The notes beneath the pieces were generated by a model. It was not told where the DNA came from. It worked only from the letters and a program-made list of their open reading frames with translations, and did no database searches. This document shows, in pieces, positions 26,961 through 35,827 of a stretch of DNA of 64,000 nucleotides. Origin of the DNA: Mycobacterium sp. 1554424.7 (GTDB lineage Bacteria; Actinomycetota; Actinomycetes; Mycobacteriales; Mycobacteriaceae); the NCBI RefSeq assembly GCF_001665295.1, contig NZ_LZSE01000093.1, positions 1 through 64,000 of the forward strand. Reading direction: 5' to 3'. A program made the position numbers and the translations under genes. Every line of letters begins with the position of its first letter. Position 1 is the stretch's first letter.

Positions 26961-27656
26961 TCACAGCCCGAACTCGGCCTCTATCCCGTCGATTCCGGCG
27001 CGGATCGCCGCCAGCGCGTCGGCGCGGGCGCGCAATTTCGTTGCGGCGTGGGCGTGCTGGTGCAGGCCGGCGAATTCCCGCGCGGCCTCCTCGGCGCGGC
27101 TGACCACGATCTCGGGCAACACGATCTCGTCGACGAAGCCCGCGGCCAACGCGGTTTCACCGAAGAACGTCTTGGCCAGCCCGGCGGCCTGCTGGTAGGC
27201 GGACCGGGTCAGCCGCAGCTTCATGATCTCCAAAGCCGCGTGCGGGATGACCATGCCGATCGCCACCTCGTTGGCCTGGATGTTGTACGCGTGCGCGGCC
27301 ACCCGGTGGTCGCCGGAGGACAGCAGGAACGCGCCCATCGCGATGGCGTGGCCGGTGCAGGCCATCACCACCGGCTTGGGGTAGGTCAACAGCCGGTACG
27401 CCAGCTCGAAACCGCCCCGCAGCATGTCGATCGCGGGCTGCGCCTGGCCCGAGGTCAGGATCTTCAGGTCGAACCCGCCGCTGAACACCCGCTCGTTCCC
27501 GGTGATCACCAGCGCCCCGGCGTTGTCGCTGTCGGCCCGGTCGATCGCATCGTTGAGCGCCTGCTGCATGGTCGGGCCCAGCGCGTTGACTTTGCCGTCG
27601 TCCATCCTGATGACCGCGATGGAATCCTTCTGGTCGTAGAGGACCGGGCCGCTCAT
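26961..27656 (-). CDS. echA3: EchA3-like crotonase-family protein
   Basis: This 231-residue crotonase superfamily member has the same length and position (next to recC, before Rv0633c) as M. tuberculosis EchA3 (Rv0632c). The oxyanion segment is ERVFSGGFDLKIL. The second signature reads TGHAIAMGAFLLSSGDHRV, in which the position of crotonase Glu144 is phenylalanine, whereas NEVAIGM keeps a glutamate at the Glu164 position. It may therefore be an isomerase or hydrolase rather than a standard enoyl-CoA hydratase. The ATG at 27656 is preceded by a GGAG-type site. Confidence 0.87.
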   Translation of the reverse strand: MSGPVLYDQKDSIAVIRMDDGKVNALGPTMQQALNDAIDRADSDNAGALVITGNERVFSGGFDLKILTSGQAQPAIDMLRGGFELAYRLLTYPKPVVMACTGHAIAMGAFLLSSGDHRVAAHAYNIQANEVAIGMVIPHAALEIMKLRLTRSAYQQAAGLAKTFFGETALAAGFVDEIVLPEIVVSRAEEAAREFAGLHQHAHAATKLRARADALAAIRAGIDGIEAEFGL

Positions 27657-27677
27657 GGGTGCTCCTTCGATCCCGCG

Positions 27678-28511
27678 TCAGACGTGCTGGCTGCGGTGTT
27701 TGGCCAGGTCGGCTTCGGCGTTGCCCCAGCGCAGGCTGACGTCGGTGGGCTGGTCGAGCAGCCGGGTGCGCCAGCGATCCTGGGTCTCCTGCACGGCGCT
27801 GTTGATCCGCTCGATCTCGCTGCGGAACACGTCCGGGCGCGTTTCCTTGCTCGCGTAGTGGAAGTAGGTGAGCAGGCCGCGCAGCAGCTCCAGCTTCTGC
27901 TTTTCCCGTTTCGCCAGGTCGTGGGTCGTCATCAACTCGATGCGCTGTACCGGTGGCAGGGCATCCCAATCCAGCACCACGCTCGTCTGCAGCGCGGGCC
28001 GCTCGCCCCGCCAGAACCGCCACCCACGCGGCGTGTCGGGGCGGTCGTAATAGATCAGCGTGCCGACGAAGCGCGATTCGATGCCCGTTCCGATTTCGGC
28101 GCGGTCCAGCGCGGAATCCCACACCATGCGCCATTCCTGGCCGGGCGCGAGCACCGGCAACTCGCGCGGAAGCTGCAGTTCGACGACGTCGGCGTAGCCG
28201 TCGGCGGCGTTTTCGTATTCCGCCACCGTCGGTGGATTCGGAAATGAGAAACGGATGTCGTAGGCCGCGGTCTGCCCGAAATTCCTGACCACCAGTTCGA
28301 TCACGTGCCAGTCGGCGGGATGCGGCTCCATGAACATCGCGACGTGGGGCCGGGTCTTTTCCGCGGCCAGCCGGCGATTGAGTCTGAGCTGCCGGTTTGT
28401 GAAGATCAGGGCGACGACGCCCAGGAAGATGGCGGCCCACGCCGCCCACGCCAACCAGGTGCTGGACCCACCATTTGTGACCCCGTGCCAGCCGCCCTGG
28501 ATCCACCCCAT
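27678..28511 (-). CDS. Membrane-anchored hypothetical protein (Rv0633c-like)
   Basis: This 277-residue protein has one N-terminal transmembrane helix (about residues 18-38, WLAWAAWAAIFLGVVALIF), followed by a soluble domain without recognised catalytic motifs. The middle (VIELVVRNFGQTAAYDIRFSF) looks like a beta-sandwich edge. The C-terminal third is helical and charged. Position and length match M. tuberculosis Rv0633c. The ATG at 28511 is chosen over the longer open frame because the membrane helix follows directly and a GGAGGGG site lies upstream. Function unknown. Confidence 0.75.
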   Translation of the reverse strand: MGWIQGGWHGVTNGGSSTWLAWAAWAAIFLGVVALIFTNRQLRLNRRLAAEKTRPHVAMFMEPHPADWHVIELVVRNFGQTAAYDIRFSFPNPPTVAEYENAADGYADVVELQLPRELPVLAPGQEWRMVWDSALDRAEIGTGIESRFVGTLIYYDRPDTPRGWRFWRGERPALQTSVVLDWDALPPVQRIELMTTHDLAKREKQKLELLRGLLTYFHYASKETRPDVFRSEIERINSAVQETQDRWRTRLLDQPTDVSLRWGNAEADLAKHRSQHV

Positions 28512-28532
28512 TGAATCCACCCCTCCGCTTAT

Positions 28533-28543
28533 ATCACAGTGAT
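28533..28543. promoter_or_regulatory. Palindrome in the promoter region of the Rv0633c-like gene
   Basis: The 11-bp palindrome atcacagtgat lies 21 bases upstream of the minus-strand ATG at 28511. Read on the minus strand it is immediately followed by a TATAAG element that could serve as a -10 box. A repressor or CRP-like factor could bind there. The evidence is only symmetry and position. Confidence 0.3.
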
Positions 28544-28639
28544 CTTCGGCGGGAACTTTTCGCTGGACCGATCGTAGTGGTATTCGATGCTTATTGCCGA
28601 CCGTGCAATCGAGGCATCGGAAAATGGCCGCCGAGACAA

Positions 28640-29353
28640 TTAGCCGCCCATCAACATTCGCCACTGATCAAGATCGGCGGCGCGATACACGTAGTTGGAG
28701 CGCTTGACCTCCGACAGCGATGCGCTCGGTTCGGCCGAGTACCAGTGTCCCGGAAAGACTGTGGGGTCGCCCGGCAGCGCGGCGAGCCGCTGCAGGCTGC
28801 GATACATCTCGTCGGAGTCGCCGCCGGGGAAGTCGGTGCGCCCGCAACCGTCCAGGAACAGCGTGTCACCGGCGACCAGGCGGTCCCCGAGCAGGAAGCA
28901 TTGGCTGCCCGGCGTGTGGCCCGGGGTGTGCAGCAGCTCGATTTCGATGTCGCCGATGCTGAGCTTGTCGTGGCCCTCGTGGGTGGTGAGGTCACCGAGC
29001 CCGATCCCGGTCACCCTCGAAACCCAAAGGGCCTCATGGGTATTCACGTGCACCGGGACGGCTGCCCGCTCCAGCAGCTCGGCCAGGCCCTTCAGTTCGA
29101 AACCCATCATGTTTCCGCCGACGTGGTCGGGGTGATGGTGGGTCACCAGCACACCGGACAGATGCATGCCGTCGGCTTCGAGCGCGTCGAGCAGATCGCC
29201 GGCGGCGTACGCGGGGTCGACCACCACGCAGTCCCCGGTCTGACGATCGCCGATCAGGTAGGCAAAGTTGCGCATCTGCGTCGCGAACATGTCACCGGCG
29301 GCGAAGTCGCGACCCGAGAGCAGTTGGCGGAAGTACAGCCGGTCCTCTGGCAC
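28640..29353 (-). CDS. Metallo-beta-lactamase-fold hydrolase, glyoxalase II-like (Rv0634c-like)
   Basis: This 237-residue MBL-fold hydrolase has the metal-binding motif THHHPDH (about residues 71-77), HTPGHTPGS, GDTLFLDGCGRTDFPGGD and FPGHWYS providing the remaining ligands. Glyoxalase II enzymes hydrolyse S-lactoylglutathione, but mycobacteria use mycothiol, so the substrate may be a mycothiol or persulfide thioester. Length and position match Rv0634c (237 residues). A hydrolase for another thioester is equally possible. Confidence 0.87.
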   Translation of the reverse strand: MPEDRLYFRQLLSGRDFAAGDMFATQMRNFAYLIGDRQTGDCVVVDPAYAAGDLLDALEADGMHLSGVLVTHHHPDHVGGNMMGFELKGLAELLERAAVPVHVNTHEALWVSRVTGIGLGDLTTHEGHDKLSIGDIEIELLHTPGHTPGSQCFLLGDRLVAGDTLFLDGCGRTDFPGGDSDEMYRSLQRLAALPGDPTVFPGHWYSAEPSASLSEVKRSNYVYRAADLDQWRMLMGG

Positions 29354-29364
29354 CCGACCAGACT

Positions 29365-29501
29365 AGTGCGGATCGCGAGCGCGGCGTGGCCGGGCGAAGC
29401 GGGTCCGCACCATCAGGTCCAGTGCGGATCGCGAGCGCGGCGTGGCCCGGCGAAGCGGGTCCGCACCATCAGGTCTAGTGCGGATCGCGAGCGCGGCGTG
29501 G
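29365..29501. repeat. 56-bp tandem repeat, 2.4 copies (VNTR-like)
   Basis: Two complete 56-bp units (29365-29420 and 29421-29476) and a third truncated unit (29477-29501) follow one another with only a few mismatches. Each begins agtgcggatcgcgagcgcgg and contains ggcgaagcgggtccgcacc. The array fills the gap between the glyoxalase-like gene and the small antitoxin-like gene. It resembles the minisatellite-type interspersed repeats of mycobacteria that vary in copy number between strains. I cannot name a published locus. Confidence 0.9.
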
Positions 29502-29557
29502 TCTTGTCCGCGACTCGGCGCTCGGTTCGGCACAAGCACAGTGGGTATTGTTGGCGC

Positions 29558-29761
29558 ATGAAGAAGGTCGAGATCGAAATCGACGACGACCTGGTCCAAG
29601 AGGCGATACGTCGGTTCCATCTGGCTGACGCGCGGGAGGCTATCCATCTCGCGCTGCGAACCCTGCTCGCCGAGTCGGACGCGGGGGACAAGGAAGACGA
29701 GGAGTACGACGAGTTCAGCGATCTCAGCGCGTGGCAACCTCGTCACGGCGACGGGGGGTGA
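29558..29761 (+). CDS. Orphan VapB-like antitoxin (Rv0634A position)
   Basis: This 67-residue protein starts KKVEIEIDDDLVQEAIRRFHLADAREAIHLALRTLL, the pattern of the VapB_antitoxin (DUF2191) ribbon-helix-helix group, with an acidic tail GDKEDEEYDEFSDL that in paired systems binds the PIN toxin. No toxin gene follows: the next features are a promoter and tRNA-Thr. It occupies the position of M. tuberculosis Rv0634A. It could be a solitary DNA-binding regulator, the remnant of a module, or the partner of a toxin elsewhere. The ATG at 29558 is the only sensible start. Confidence 0.75.
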   Translation: MKKVEIEIDDDLVQEAIRRFHLADAREAIHLALRTLLAESDAGDKEDEEYDEFSDLSAWQPRHGDGG

Positions 29762-29800
29762 CTCCTCCTCTTCGCCGGTCGCCCACGCCACATCGGTGGT

Positions 29801-29830
29801 TTGGTGACGTTGCGCGCCAGGCTGTACCCT
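29801..29830 (+). promoter_or_regulatory. Probable tRNA operon promoter
   Basis: TTGGTG (29801-29806) and TACCCT (29825-29830, preceded by TG) are spaced by 18 bases and lie about 40 bases before tRNA-Thr. They fit a housekeeping -35/-10 pair with an extended -10. This would transcribe tRNA-Thr, tRNA-Met and perhaps rpmG-hadABC. Confidence 0.45.
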
Positions 29831-29867
29831 CTTTTAGGCCCCGCGGCGACTGTCGCTTGGGTGAACG

Positions 29868-29940
29868 GCCCCCTTAGCTCAGTCGGTAGAGCGTTTCCAT
29901 GGTAAGGAAAAGGTCAACGGTTCGATTCCGTTAGGGGGCT
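29868..29940 (+). tRNA. thrT: tRNA-Thr (anticodon GGT)
   Basis: This 73-nt tRNA has the acceptor stem gccccct/agggggc, D-arm agctcagtcggtagagc, anticodon stem tttcc/ggaaa around a seven-base loop with GGT in the middle, and TpsiC arm with ttcgatt. CCA is not encoded. It is followed 54 bases later by tRNA-Met, and the gap contains a small caccccg/cggggtg hairpin (29970-29986). Confidence 0.97.
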
Positions 29941-29994
29941 CGGCGGACGCCGAGCAGGCAGGCGGCCCACACCCCGAAGCGGGGTGGACCCAGA

Positions 29995-30068
<74 letters not shown>

Positions 30069-30110
30069 CAACACAACAGCGCGACGCGAGAGATTCGAGA
30101 GAGAACGGAC

Positions 30111-30278
30111 ATGGCTTCCAGTACCGACGTGCGGCCCAAGATCACCTTGGCATGCGAGGTGTGCAAGCACCGCAACTACATCACCAAGAAGAACCGCCGC
30201 AACGACCCCGACCGCATGGAGCTGAAGAAGTTCTGCCCGAACTGCGGCAAGCACCAGCCCCACCGGGAGACGCGGTAG
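30111..30278 (+). CDS. rpmG: 50S ribosomal protein L33
   Basis: This 55-residue L33 of the large ribosomal subunit has two CxxC pairs (CEVC and CPNC), marking it as the zinc-binding C+ form. The second L33 paralogue of mycobacteria (C- form) is usually encoded elsewhere and replaces it under zinc limitation. The gene starts 42 bases after tRNA-Met and precedes hadA by 44 bases, as in M. tuberculosis (rpmG2). Confidence 0.95.
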   Translation: MASSTDVRPKITLACEVCKHRNYITKKNRRNDPDRMELKKFCPNCGKHQPHRETR

Positions 30279-30322
30279 CCCCCGAGGCATTTATGGAGAT
30301 TGACTAGGTAGGTTCTAGACCT

Positions 30323-30802
30323 GTGTCATTGAGCGCAAAGATCGTCGGGATGCACTACCGCTATCCCGACCACTACGTCGTGGAGCGGGAGAAGATCCGC
30401 GAGTACGCGGTGGCGGTGCAAAACGAAGACGCGTCGTTCCACGAGGAAGACGCGGCCGCCGAACTCGGCTACAAGGGCCTGGTGGCCCCGCCGACCTTCA
30501 TCTGCGTGTTCGGCTACAAGGCGCAGTCGGCGTTCTTCCAACACGCCAACATCTCGGTCGAGGAAGCGCAGATCGTCCAGGTCGACCAGGTGCTGAAGTT
30601 CGCGAAGCCGATCGTGGCGGGCGACAAGCTCTACTGCGACGTGTGGGTGGATTCGATGCGCGAGGCGCACGGTACCCAGATCATCGTGACCAAGAACATC
30701 ATCACCGATGAGGCCGGTGACGTTGTGCAGGAGACCTACACGACCCTGGCGGGCCGTGCCGGCGAGAATGGGGAGGCGGGATTTTCTGATGGCGCTGCGT
30801 GA
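30323..30802 (+). CDS. hadA: (3R)-hydroxyacyl-ACP dehydratase subunit HadA
   Basis: This 159-residue hot-dog-fold subunit forms the FAS-II dehydratase with HadB. The HadAB heterodimer dehydrates beta-hydroxyacyl-AcpM during early meromycolate elongation. HadA is the substrate-stabilising, non-catalytic partner. Recognisable segments are HYRYPDHYVVEREKIREYA and LVAPPTFICVFGYKAQ. The GTG at 30323 is the start. The 3' end overlaps hadB by 14 bases. The complex is the target of thiacetazone and isoxyl. Confidence 0.96.
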   Translation: MSLSAKIVGMHYRYPDHYVVEREKIREYAVAVQNEDASFHEEDAAAELGYKGLVAPPTFICVFGYKAQSAFFQHANISVEEAQIVQVDQVLKFAKPIVAGDKLYCDVWVDSMREAHGTQIIVTKNIITDEAGDVVQETYTTLAGRAGENGEAGFSDGAA

Positions 30803-31217
30803 GTTCAGTTCGGTGAAGGTGGGGGACCGGCTACCGGAGAAGACGTACCCGCTGACCCGTCAGGACCTGGTGAACTACGCGGGGGTCTCGGGCGACTTGA
30901 ACCCGATCCACTGGGACGACGAGATCGCCAAGCTCGTCGGGCTGGACACGGCGATCGCGCACGGCATGCTGACGATGGGCATCGGCGGCGGTTACGTGAC
31001 GTCGTGGGTCGGCGATCCCGGCGCCGTCACGGAGTACAACGTGCGGTTCACGGCCGTGGTCCCGGTCCCCAACGACGGCAAGGGCGCCGAGCTGGTCTTC
31101 AGCGGCAGGGTGAAATCGGTGGATCCGGACAGCAAGTCGGTCACCATCGCCCTCACGGCCACCACCGGCGGCAAGAAGATCTTCGGTCGGGCGATCGCGT
31201 CGGCCAAGCTGGCGTAA
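30789..31217 (+). CDS. hadB: (3R)-hydroxyacyl-ACP dehydratase subunit HadB (catalytic)
   Basis: This 142-residue R-specific hydratase carries the catalytic dyad Asp36 and His41 in SGDLNPIHWDDE, the hydratase-2 motif. It partners HadA for medium-chain and HadC for long-chain substrates in mycolic-acid synthesis. The ATG at 30789 gives exactly the 142-residue length of the family. It overlaps hadA and lies three bases before hadC, so all three are co-translated. Confidence 0.97.
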   Translation: MALREFSSVKVGDRLPEKTYPLTRQDLVNYAGVSGDLNPIHWDDEIAKLVGLDTAIAHGMLTMGIGGGYVTSWVGDPGAVTEYNVRFTAVVPVPNDGKGAELVFSGRVKSVDPDSKSVTIALTATTGGKKIFGRAIASAKLA

Positions 31218-31220
31218 TCC

Positions 31221-31721
31221 ATGGCTCTCAAAACCGACGTCCGCGGTATGACGTGGATATACCCGGACTACTTCGAGATCGGCCGGGAGCAGAATCGCGC
31301 CTTTGCCCGGGCGATCAAGTGCACCGACCGGGCCTGCTTCGACGAGCAAGCGGCCGCCGAGTTGGGGTACGGCGCCTTGGTTGTACCGCTCACCTTCGTG
31401 TCGATCTTTGCCAAGATCATCCAGGACGATTTCTTCCGGAACGTCGACGTCGGCATGGAGACCATGCAGATCGTCCAGGTCGACCAGCGATTCCAATATC
31501 AAAAGCCCTTGCTGGTCGGCGACAAGCTGTTCGGCCGTATGGACATCGAATCGGTGGACGAGCGTTTCGGCGCCGACATCGTCGTCACCAAGAACACCTG
31601 CTCAAACCAGAATGGCGAGGTGCTGCTGCTCGCCTACACCACGCTGATGGGCCACGAGGGTGACAATTCCATCCAGCTCAGATGGGACAAGGAAACCGGC
31701 CAGGTCGTCAGAACCGCGTAA
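31221..31721 (+). CDS. hadC: (3R)-hydroxyacyl-ACP dehydratase subunit HadC
   Basis: This 166-residue HadA paralogue pairs with HadB to dehydrate the longer intermediates of oxygenated and long-chain meromycolates. It shares with HadA the pattern GMTWIYPDYFEIGREQNRAFARAI and ALVVPLTFVSIFAK. It lies directly after hadB with its own ATG. Presence of hadC is typical of mycobacteria. The 144 bases after it, up to tRNA-Trp, contain no gene I can support. Confidence 0.95.
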   Translation: MALKTDVRGMTWIYPDYFEIGREQNRAFARAIKCTDRACFDEQAAAELGYGALVVPLTFVSIFAKIIQDDFFRNVDVGMETMQIVQVDQRFQYQKPLLVGDKLFGRMDIESVDERFGADIVVTKNTCSNQNGEVLLLAYTTLMGHEGDNSIQLRWDKETGQVVRTA

Positions 31722-31865
31722 TTAGTATCTGACTCCCACGCCGATGTACACTCGGACCTCGGGGTTTTCCCAGCATCAGCGCGCTTTCCGGGATTCACGC
31801 AATCGGGGAGCGCGCGTGTCATGTAAGCCCCGGCAGGTAAGCGCAGGTTGGCCTGCCAACCGCGA

Positions 31866-31938
<73 letters not shown>

Positions 31939-32090
31939 CTGACGGCCGTCCGACGACGATGCGGGTCGAAACGGCCTGAGGAGGAGTCGGACAATCGCGG
32001 CGCGGACAAGCCGTGCCATGGTGGACACTGGAACAAGTGCACCATCACGCGGGACGGCTCGCGGGAGACTAACAGACAAAGGAGCATGCG

Positions 32091-32570
32091 GTGAGCGACG
32101 AGGGCGACGCTGCCAACGACGCCGCACGCGACGGCGGCGCCACTGAGGAAGGCCGCGACAGCGGCGGTCGGACGGCCGTGGTGACCAAGCCTGCGCGCCC
32201 GACCGGCAAGCGGACGCGGCAGCGCATGGTCGAGGCCGACAGCTCGGGTTCGTCCGTCGACGCGGAGTCGGCCGACGAGGTCCCCACGAAGGGCAAGGCC
32301 TCCAAGGAGGACAAGGCCAAGAAGGGCCGAACGGCGCGGGCGGCCAAGACCTCGAAGAGGAAGCCCGGCGATCGTTCGGCCAACCCGTTCATGTTCGTCT
32401 ACAACTACCTCAAGCAGGTGGTTGCGGAGATGCGGAAGGTGATCTGGCCGAACCGCAGGCAGATGCTCACCTACACCTCCGTGGTGCTGGCGTTTCTGGC
32501 CTTCATGGTGGCGGTGGTCGGCCTGGCGGATTTCGGCCTGGCCAAGCTGGTGCTGCTGGTGTTCGGCTGA
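32091..32570 (+). CDS. secE: Preprotein translocase subunit SecE
   Basis: This 159-residue SecE has a long hydrophilic mycobacterial N-terminal extension (Asp, Lys and Ser rich, residues 1-95), the conserved amphipathic [17 protein letters not shown] segment and one C-terminal transmembrane helix. It clamps SecY in the SecYEG channel. The GTG start follows an AAAGGAG ribosome binding site. nusG starts 31 bases downstream, the classic secE-nusG-rplKA order. Confidence 0.96.
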   Translation: MSDEGDAANDAARDGGATEEGRDSGGRTAVVTKPARPTGKRTRQRMVEADSSGSSVDAESADEVPTKGKASKEDKAKKGRTARAAKTSKRKPGDRSANPFMFVYNYLKQVVAEMRKVIWPNRRQMLTYTSVVLAFLAFMVAVVGLADFGLAKLVLLVFG

Positions 32571-32583
32571 GCTTTGAGAGTGA

Positions 32584-33369
<786 letters not shown>

Positions 33370-33404
33370 TCCCCTTAACACCGACAGAAGGAACGCAACA
33401 TCTC

Positions 33405-33833
33405 ATGGCCCCGAAGAAGAAAGTCGTCGGGCTGATCAAGCTGCAGATCCAGGCCGGGCAGGCCAACCCTGCGCCGCCGGTCGGGCCCGCGCTCGGCCAG
33501 CACGGCGTCAACATCATGGAGTTCTGCAAGGCGTACAACGCCGCGACAGAAAACCAGCGCGGCAACGTCATCCCGGTGGAGATCACGGTCTACGAGGACC
33601 GCAGCTTCACCTTCGCGCTCAAGACGCCGCCCGCGGCCAAGCTGCTGCTCAAGGCCGCCGGCGTGGGCAAGGGCTCCGCCGAGCCGCACAAGACCAAGGT
33701 CGCCAAGGTCAGCTGGGATCAGGTCAAAGAGATCGCCGAGACCAAGAAGGCCGACCTCAACGCCAACGACATCGACGCCGCCGCCAAGATCATCGCCGGC
33801 ACCGCCCGGTCGATGGGCATCACCGTCGAGTAA
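33405..33833 (+). CDS. rplK: 50S ribosomal protein L11
   Basis: This 142-residue L11 has the family N-terminus [20 protein letters not shown] and the C-terminal rRNA-binding segment around [14 protein letters not shown]. Together with 23S rRNA it forms the GTPase-associated centre and is needed for RelA/Rsh signalling and thiopeptide binding. A GAAGGAA site precedes the ATG. Co-transcribed with nusG and rplA. Confidence 0.98.
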   Translation: MAPKKKVVGLIKLQIQAGQANPAPPVGPALGQHGVNIMEFCKAYNAATENQRGNVIPVEITVYEDRSFTFALKTPPAAKLLLKAAGVGKGSAEPHKTKVAKVSWDQVKEIAETKKADLNANDIDAAAKIIAGTARSMGITVE

Positions 33834-33900
33834 TTCCCCCTTCGTGGGAGGGCCAGCTTCGGCCCGCTAACCACGACCCAACATCAGATTGGATGAATCA

Positions 33901-34608
33901 ATGAGCAAGAACAGCAAGGCATACCGCGCCGCCGCCGAAAAGGTGGACCGCAACAACCTCTACACCCCGCTGGAGGCGGCCAAGCTCGCCAAGGAGACGT
34001 CGTCGGCCAAGCAGGACGCGACCGTCGAGGTGGCGATCCGGCTCGGCGTCGACCCGCGCAAGGCCGACCAGATGGTCCGCGGCACCGTCAACCTGCCGCA
34101 CGGCACCGGTAAGACGGCCCGGGTGGCGGTGTTCGCCGTCGGCGACAAGGCCGAGCAGGCGCAGGCCGCCGGCGCCGACATCGTCGGCAGCGACGACCTG
34201 ATCGAGAAGATCCAGGGCGGGTTCCTGGACTTCGACGCCGCGATCGCGACCCCGGACCAGATGGCCAAGGTCGGTCGCATCGCCCGGATCCTGGGCCCGC
34301 GCGGCCTGATGCCGAACCCGAAGACCGGCACGGTCACCCCCGACGTCGCCAAGGCCGTGTCGGACATCAAGGGCGGCAAGATCAACTTCCGCGTGGACAA
34401 GCAGGCCAACCTGCACTTCGTCATCGGCAAGGCGTCGTTCGACGAGAAGAGCCTGGCGGAGAACTACGGCGCCGCGATCGACGAGGTGCTGCGGCTCAAG
34501 CCGTCGTCGTCGAAGGGTCGCTACCTGAAGAAGATCACCGTGTCGACGACCACGGGCCCGGGCATCCCGGTGGACCCGGCCGTCACACGCAACTTCGCGG
34601 ACGCCTAG
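33901..34608 (+). CDS. rplA: 50S ribosomal protein L1
   Basis: This 235-residue L1 has the signature [14 protein letters not shown] in the middle and the lysine-rich N-terminus. It forms the L1 stalk and usually represses its own operon by binding the mRNA leader. The ATG at 33901 gives the same length as M. tuberculosis L1. An earlier in-frame ATG at 33889 is unlikely. The stop overlaps the convergent sigma factor gene by four bases. Confidence 0.98.
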   Translation: MSKNSKAYRAAAEKVDRNNLYTPLEAAKLAKETSSAKQDATVEVAIRLGVDPRKADQMVRGTVNLPHGTGKTARVAVFAVGDKAEQAQAAGADIVGSDDLIEKIQGGFLDFDAAIATPDQMAKVGRIARILGPRGLMPNPKTGTVTPDVAKAVSDIKGGKINFRVDKQANLHFVIGKASFDEKSLAENYGAAIDEVLRLKPSSSKGRYLKKITVSTTTGPGIPVDPAVTRNFADA

Positions 34609-35822
34609 CCGCCGCACTCGGCGATGCGCCGCCGCAGGAACTCGCGCCCCGGCTCGGAGCCGTTGGACTCCAACGCCGTTCGGTACCACGTCAGCGCCTC
34701 GGCGGGCCGCCCCGCGCGGCGCAGCAGGTCGGCGCGCACGGTCGCGACGAGATTCGAGCGCCCCAGCCGCGGGTCGCCGGCCGCGCTGTCCAGGGCGGCG
34801 AGGCCGGCATCGGCGCCGTCGCGGAAACCGACCGCCAGCGCGCGGTTGGCGCGCACCACCGGGGAGTCGGTCAGCTCCAGCAGCCGGTCATAGGCCACGC
34901 AGATGGTGACCCAATCCGTCTGCTCGAAGGACGGGGCGGTCGCGTGCAGCGCGGCGATCACCGCCTGCGGCAGGTAGGGGCCCGTCGATCCTTCGGCCTG
35001 CCGCAGCCGGTCCAGCCCCCGGGCGATGCGGCCGCGGTCCCAGCGGCGGCGGTCCTGCTCCTCCAGCGGGACCAGCATCCCGTCGGCGTCCACCCGGGTC
35101 GCGCGCCGCGAATCGTGCAGCAGCACAAGGGCGGCCAGCGCGTGCGTCTCGAGCTCGTGCGGCATCAACCCGCACAGCTCCTGCGCCAGCCGGACCCCTT
35201 CGTCGCACAGCTCGTCGCGGATCGCCGACGGGCCCGCGGTCGACCAATACCCCTCGGTGAACACCGAGTAGATGCAACCGAGCACGTGCGGCGTGCGTTC
35301 GGGTAACAGCTCGGCGGGCGGCACCCGCAGCGGGATGTTGGCGTGCCGAACCTTGTTCTTGGCGCGCGTGATTCGCTGGCCGACGGCCGCCTCGCTCTGC
35401 AGGAGCGCGCGGGCGATCTCACCAACGGTCAGCCCGGACACCAACCGCAGCGTGAGCGCCAGCTGCGACTGCCGGTCCAGCGCCGGGTGCGCGCAGGTGA
35501 ACATCATCCGCAGCTCGTCATCGCGAACCGGGTGTGGTTCGGTATGGTCGGTGCGGGCCCGAATGTCGTCGATCACGGCCGCCAATTCCTTTCCGGGGCG
35601 CACTGATTCGCGGCGCAGCCGGTCCCGGGCGCGGTTGCGGGCCACGGTCACCAGCCAGCCGCCGGGACTATCGGGCACCCCGTCGCGCGGCCAGGTGCGC
35701 AGCGCCTCGGCGCAGGCCTCCTGGACGGCGTCCTCCGCGACCGTGAGGTCGCCGGACCACCGCGCGAGCGCGGCGACGGCCGGGCCCCACTCCCGGCGGA
35801 AGACGCCGTCCAGGTCGGTCAT
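34605..35822 (-). CDS. ECF42-type sigma factor with C-terminal TPR-like domain
   Basis: This 405-residue extracytoplasmic-function sigma factor has region 2 at about residues 5-75 ([20 protein letters not shown]) and region 4 at about 105-160 ([29 protein letters not shown]). A long C-terminal helical domain of about 230 residues, including [13 protein letters not shown], is diagnostic of the ECF42 (DUF6596) group. ECF42 genes are paired with DGPF/YCII proteins instead of anti-sigma factors. The partner is directly upstream here (five-base gap). I do not remember this pair between rplA and mmaA4 in M. tuberculosis. Confidence 0.88.
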   Translation of the reverse strand: MTDLDGVFRREWGPAVAALARWSGDLTVAEDAVQEACAEALRTWPRDGVPDSPGGWLVTVARNRARDRLRRESVRPGKELAAVIDDIRARTDHTEPHPVRDDELRMMFTCAHPALDRQSQLALTLRLVSGLTVGEIARALLQSEAAVGQRITRAKNKVRHANIPLRVPPAELLPERTPHVLGCIYSVFTEGYWSTAGPSAIRDELCDEGVRLAQELCGLMPHELETHALAALVLLHDSRRATRVDADGMLVPLEEQDRRRWDRGRIARGLDRLRQAEGSTGPYLPQAVIAALHATAPSFEQTDWVTICVAYDRLLELTDSPVVRANRALAVGFRDGADAGLAALDSAAGDPRLGRSNLVATVRADLLRRAGRPAEALTWYRTALESNGSEPGREFLRRRIAECGG

Positions 35823-35827
35823 CGGGC

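Noticed and set aside
29365-29501. CRISPR array
   Set aside because: The units are contiguous 56-bp tandem repeats without unique spacers and there are no cas genes nearby.
29558-29940. A VapC toxin gene paired with the small antitoxin-like gene
   Set aside because: No PIN-domain frame is found on either strand before the tRNA genes.
31722-31865. Short gene between hadC and tRNA-Trp
   Set aside because: No frame of meaningful length with a ribosome binding site exists; it is probably tRNA promoter sequence.
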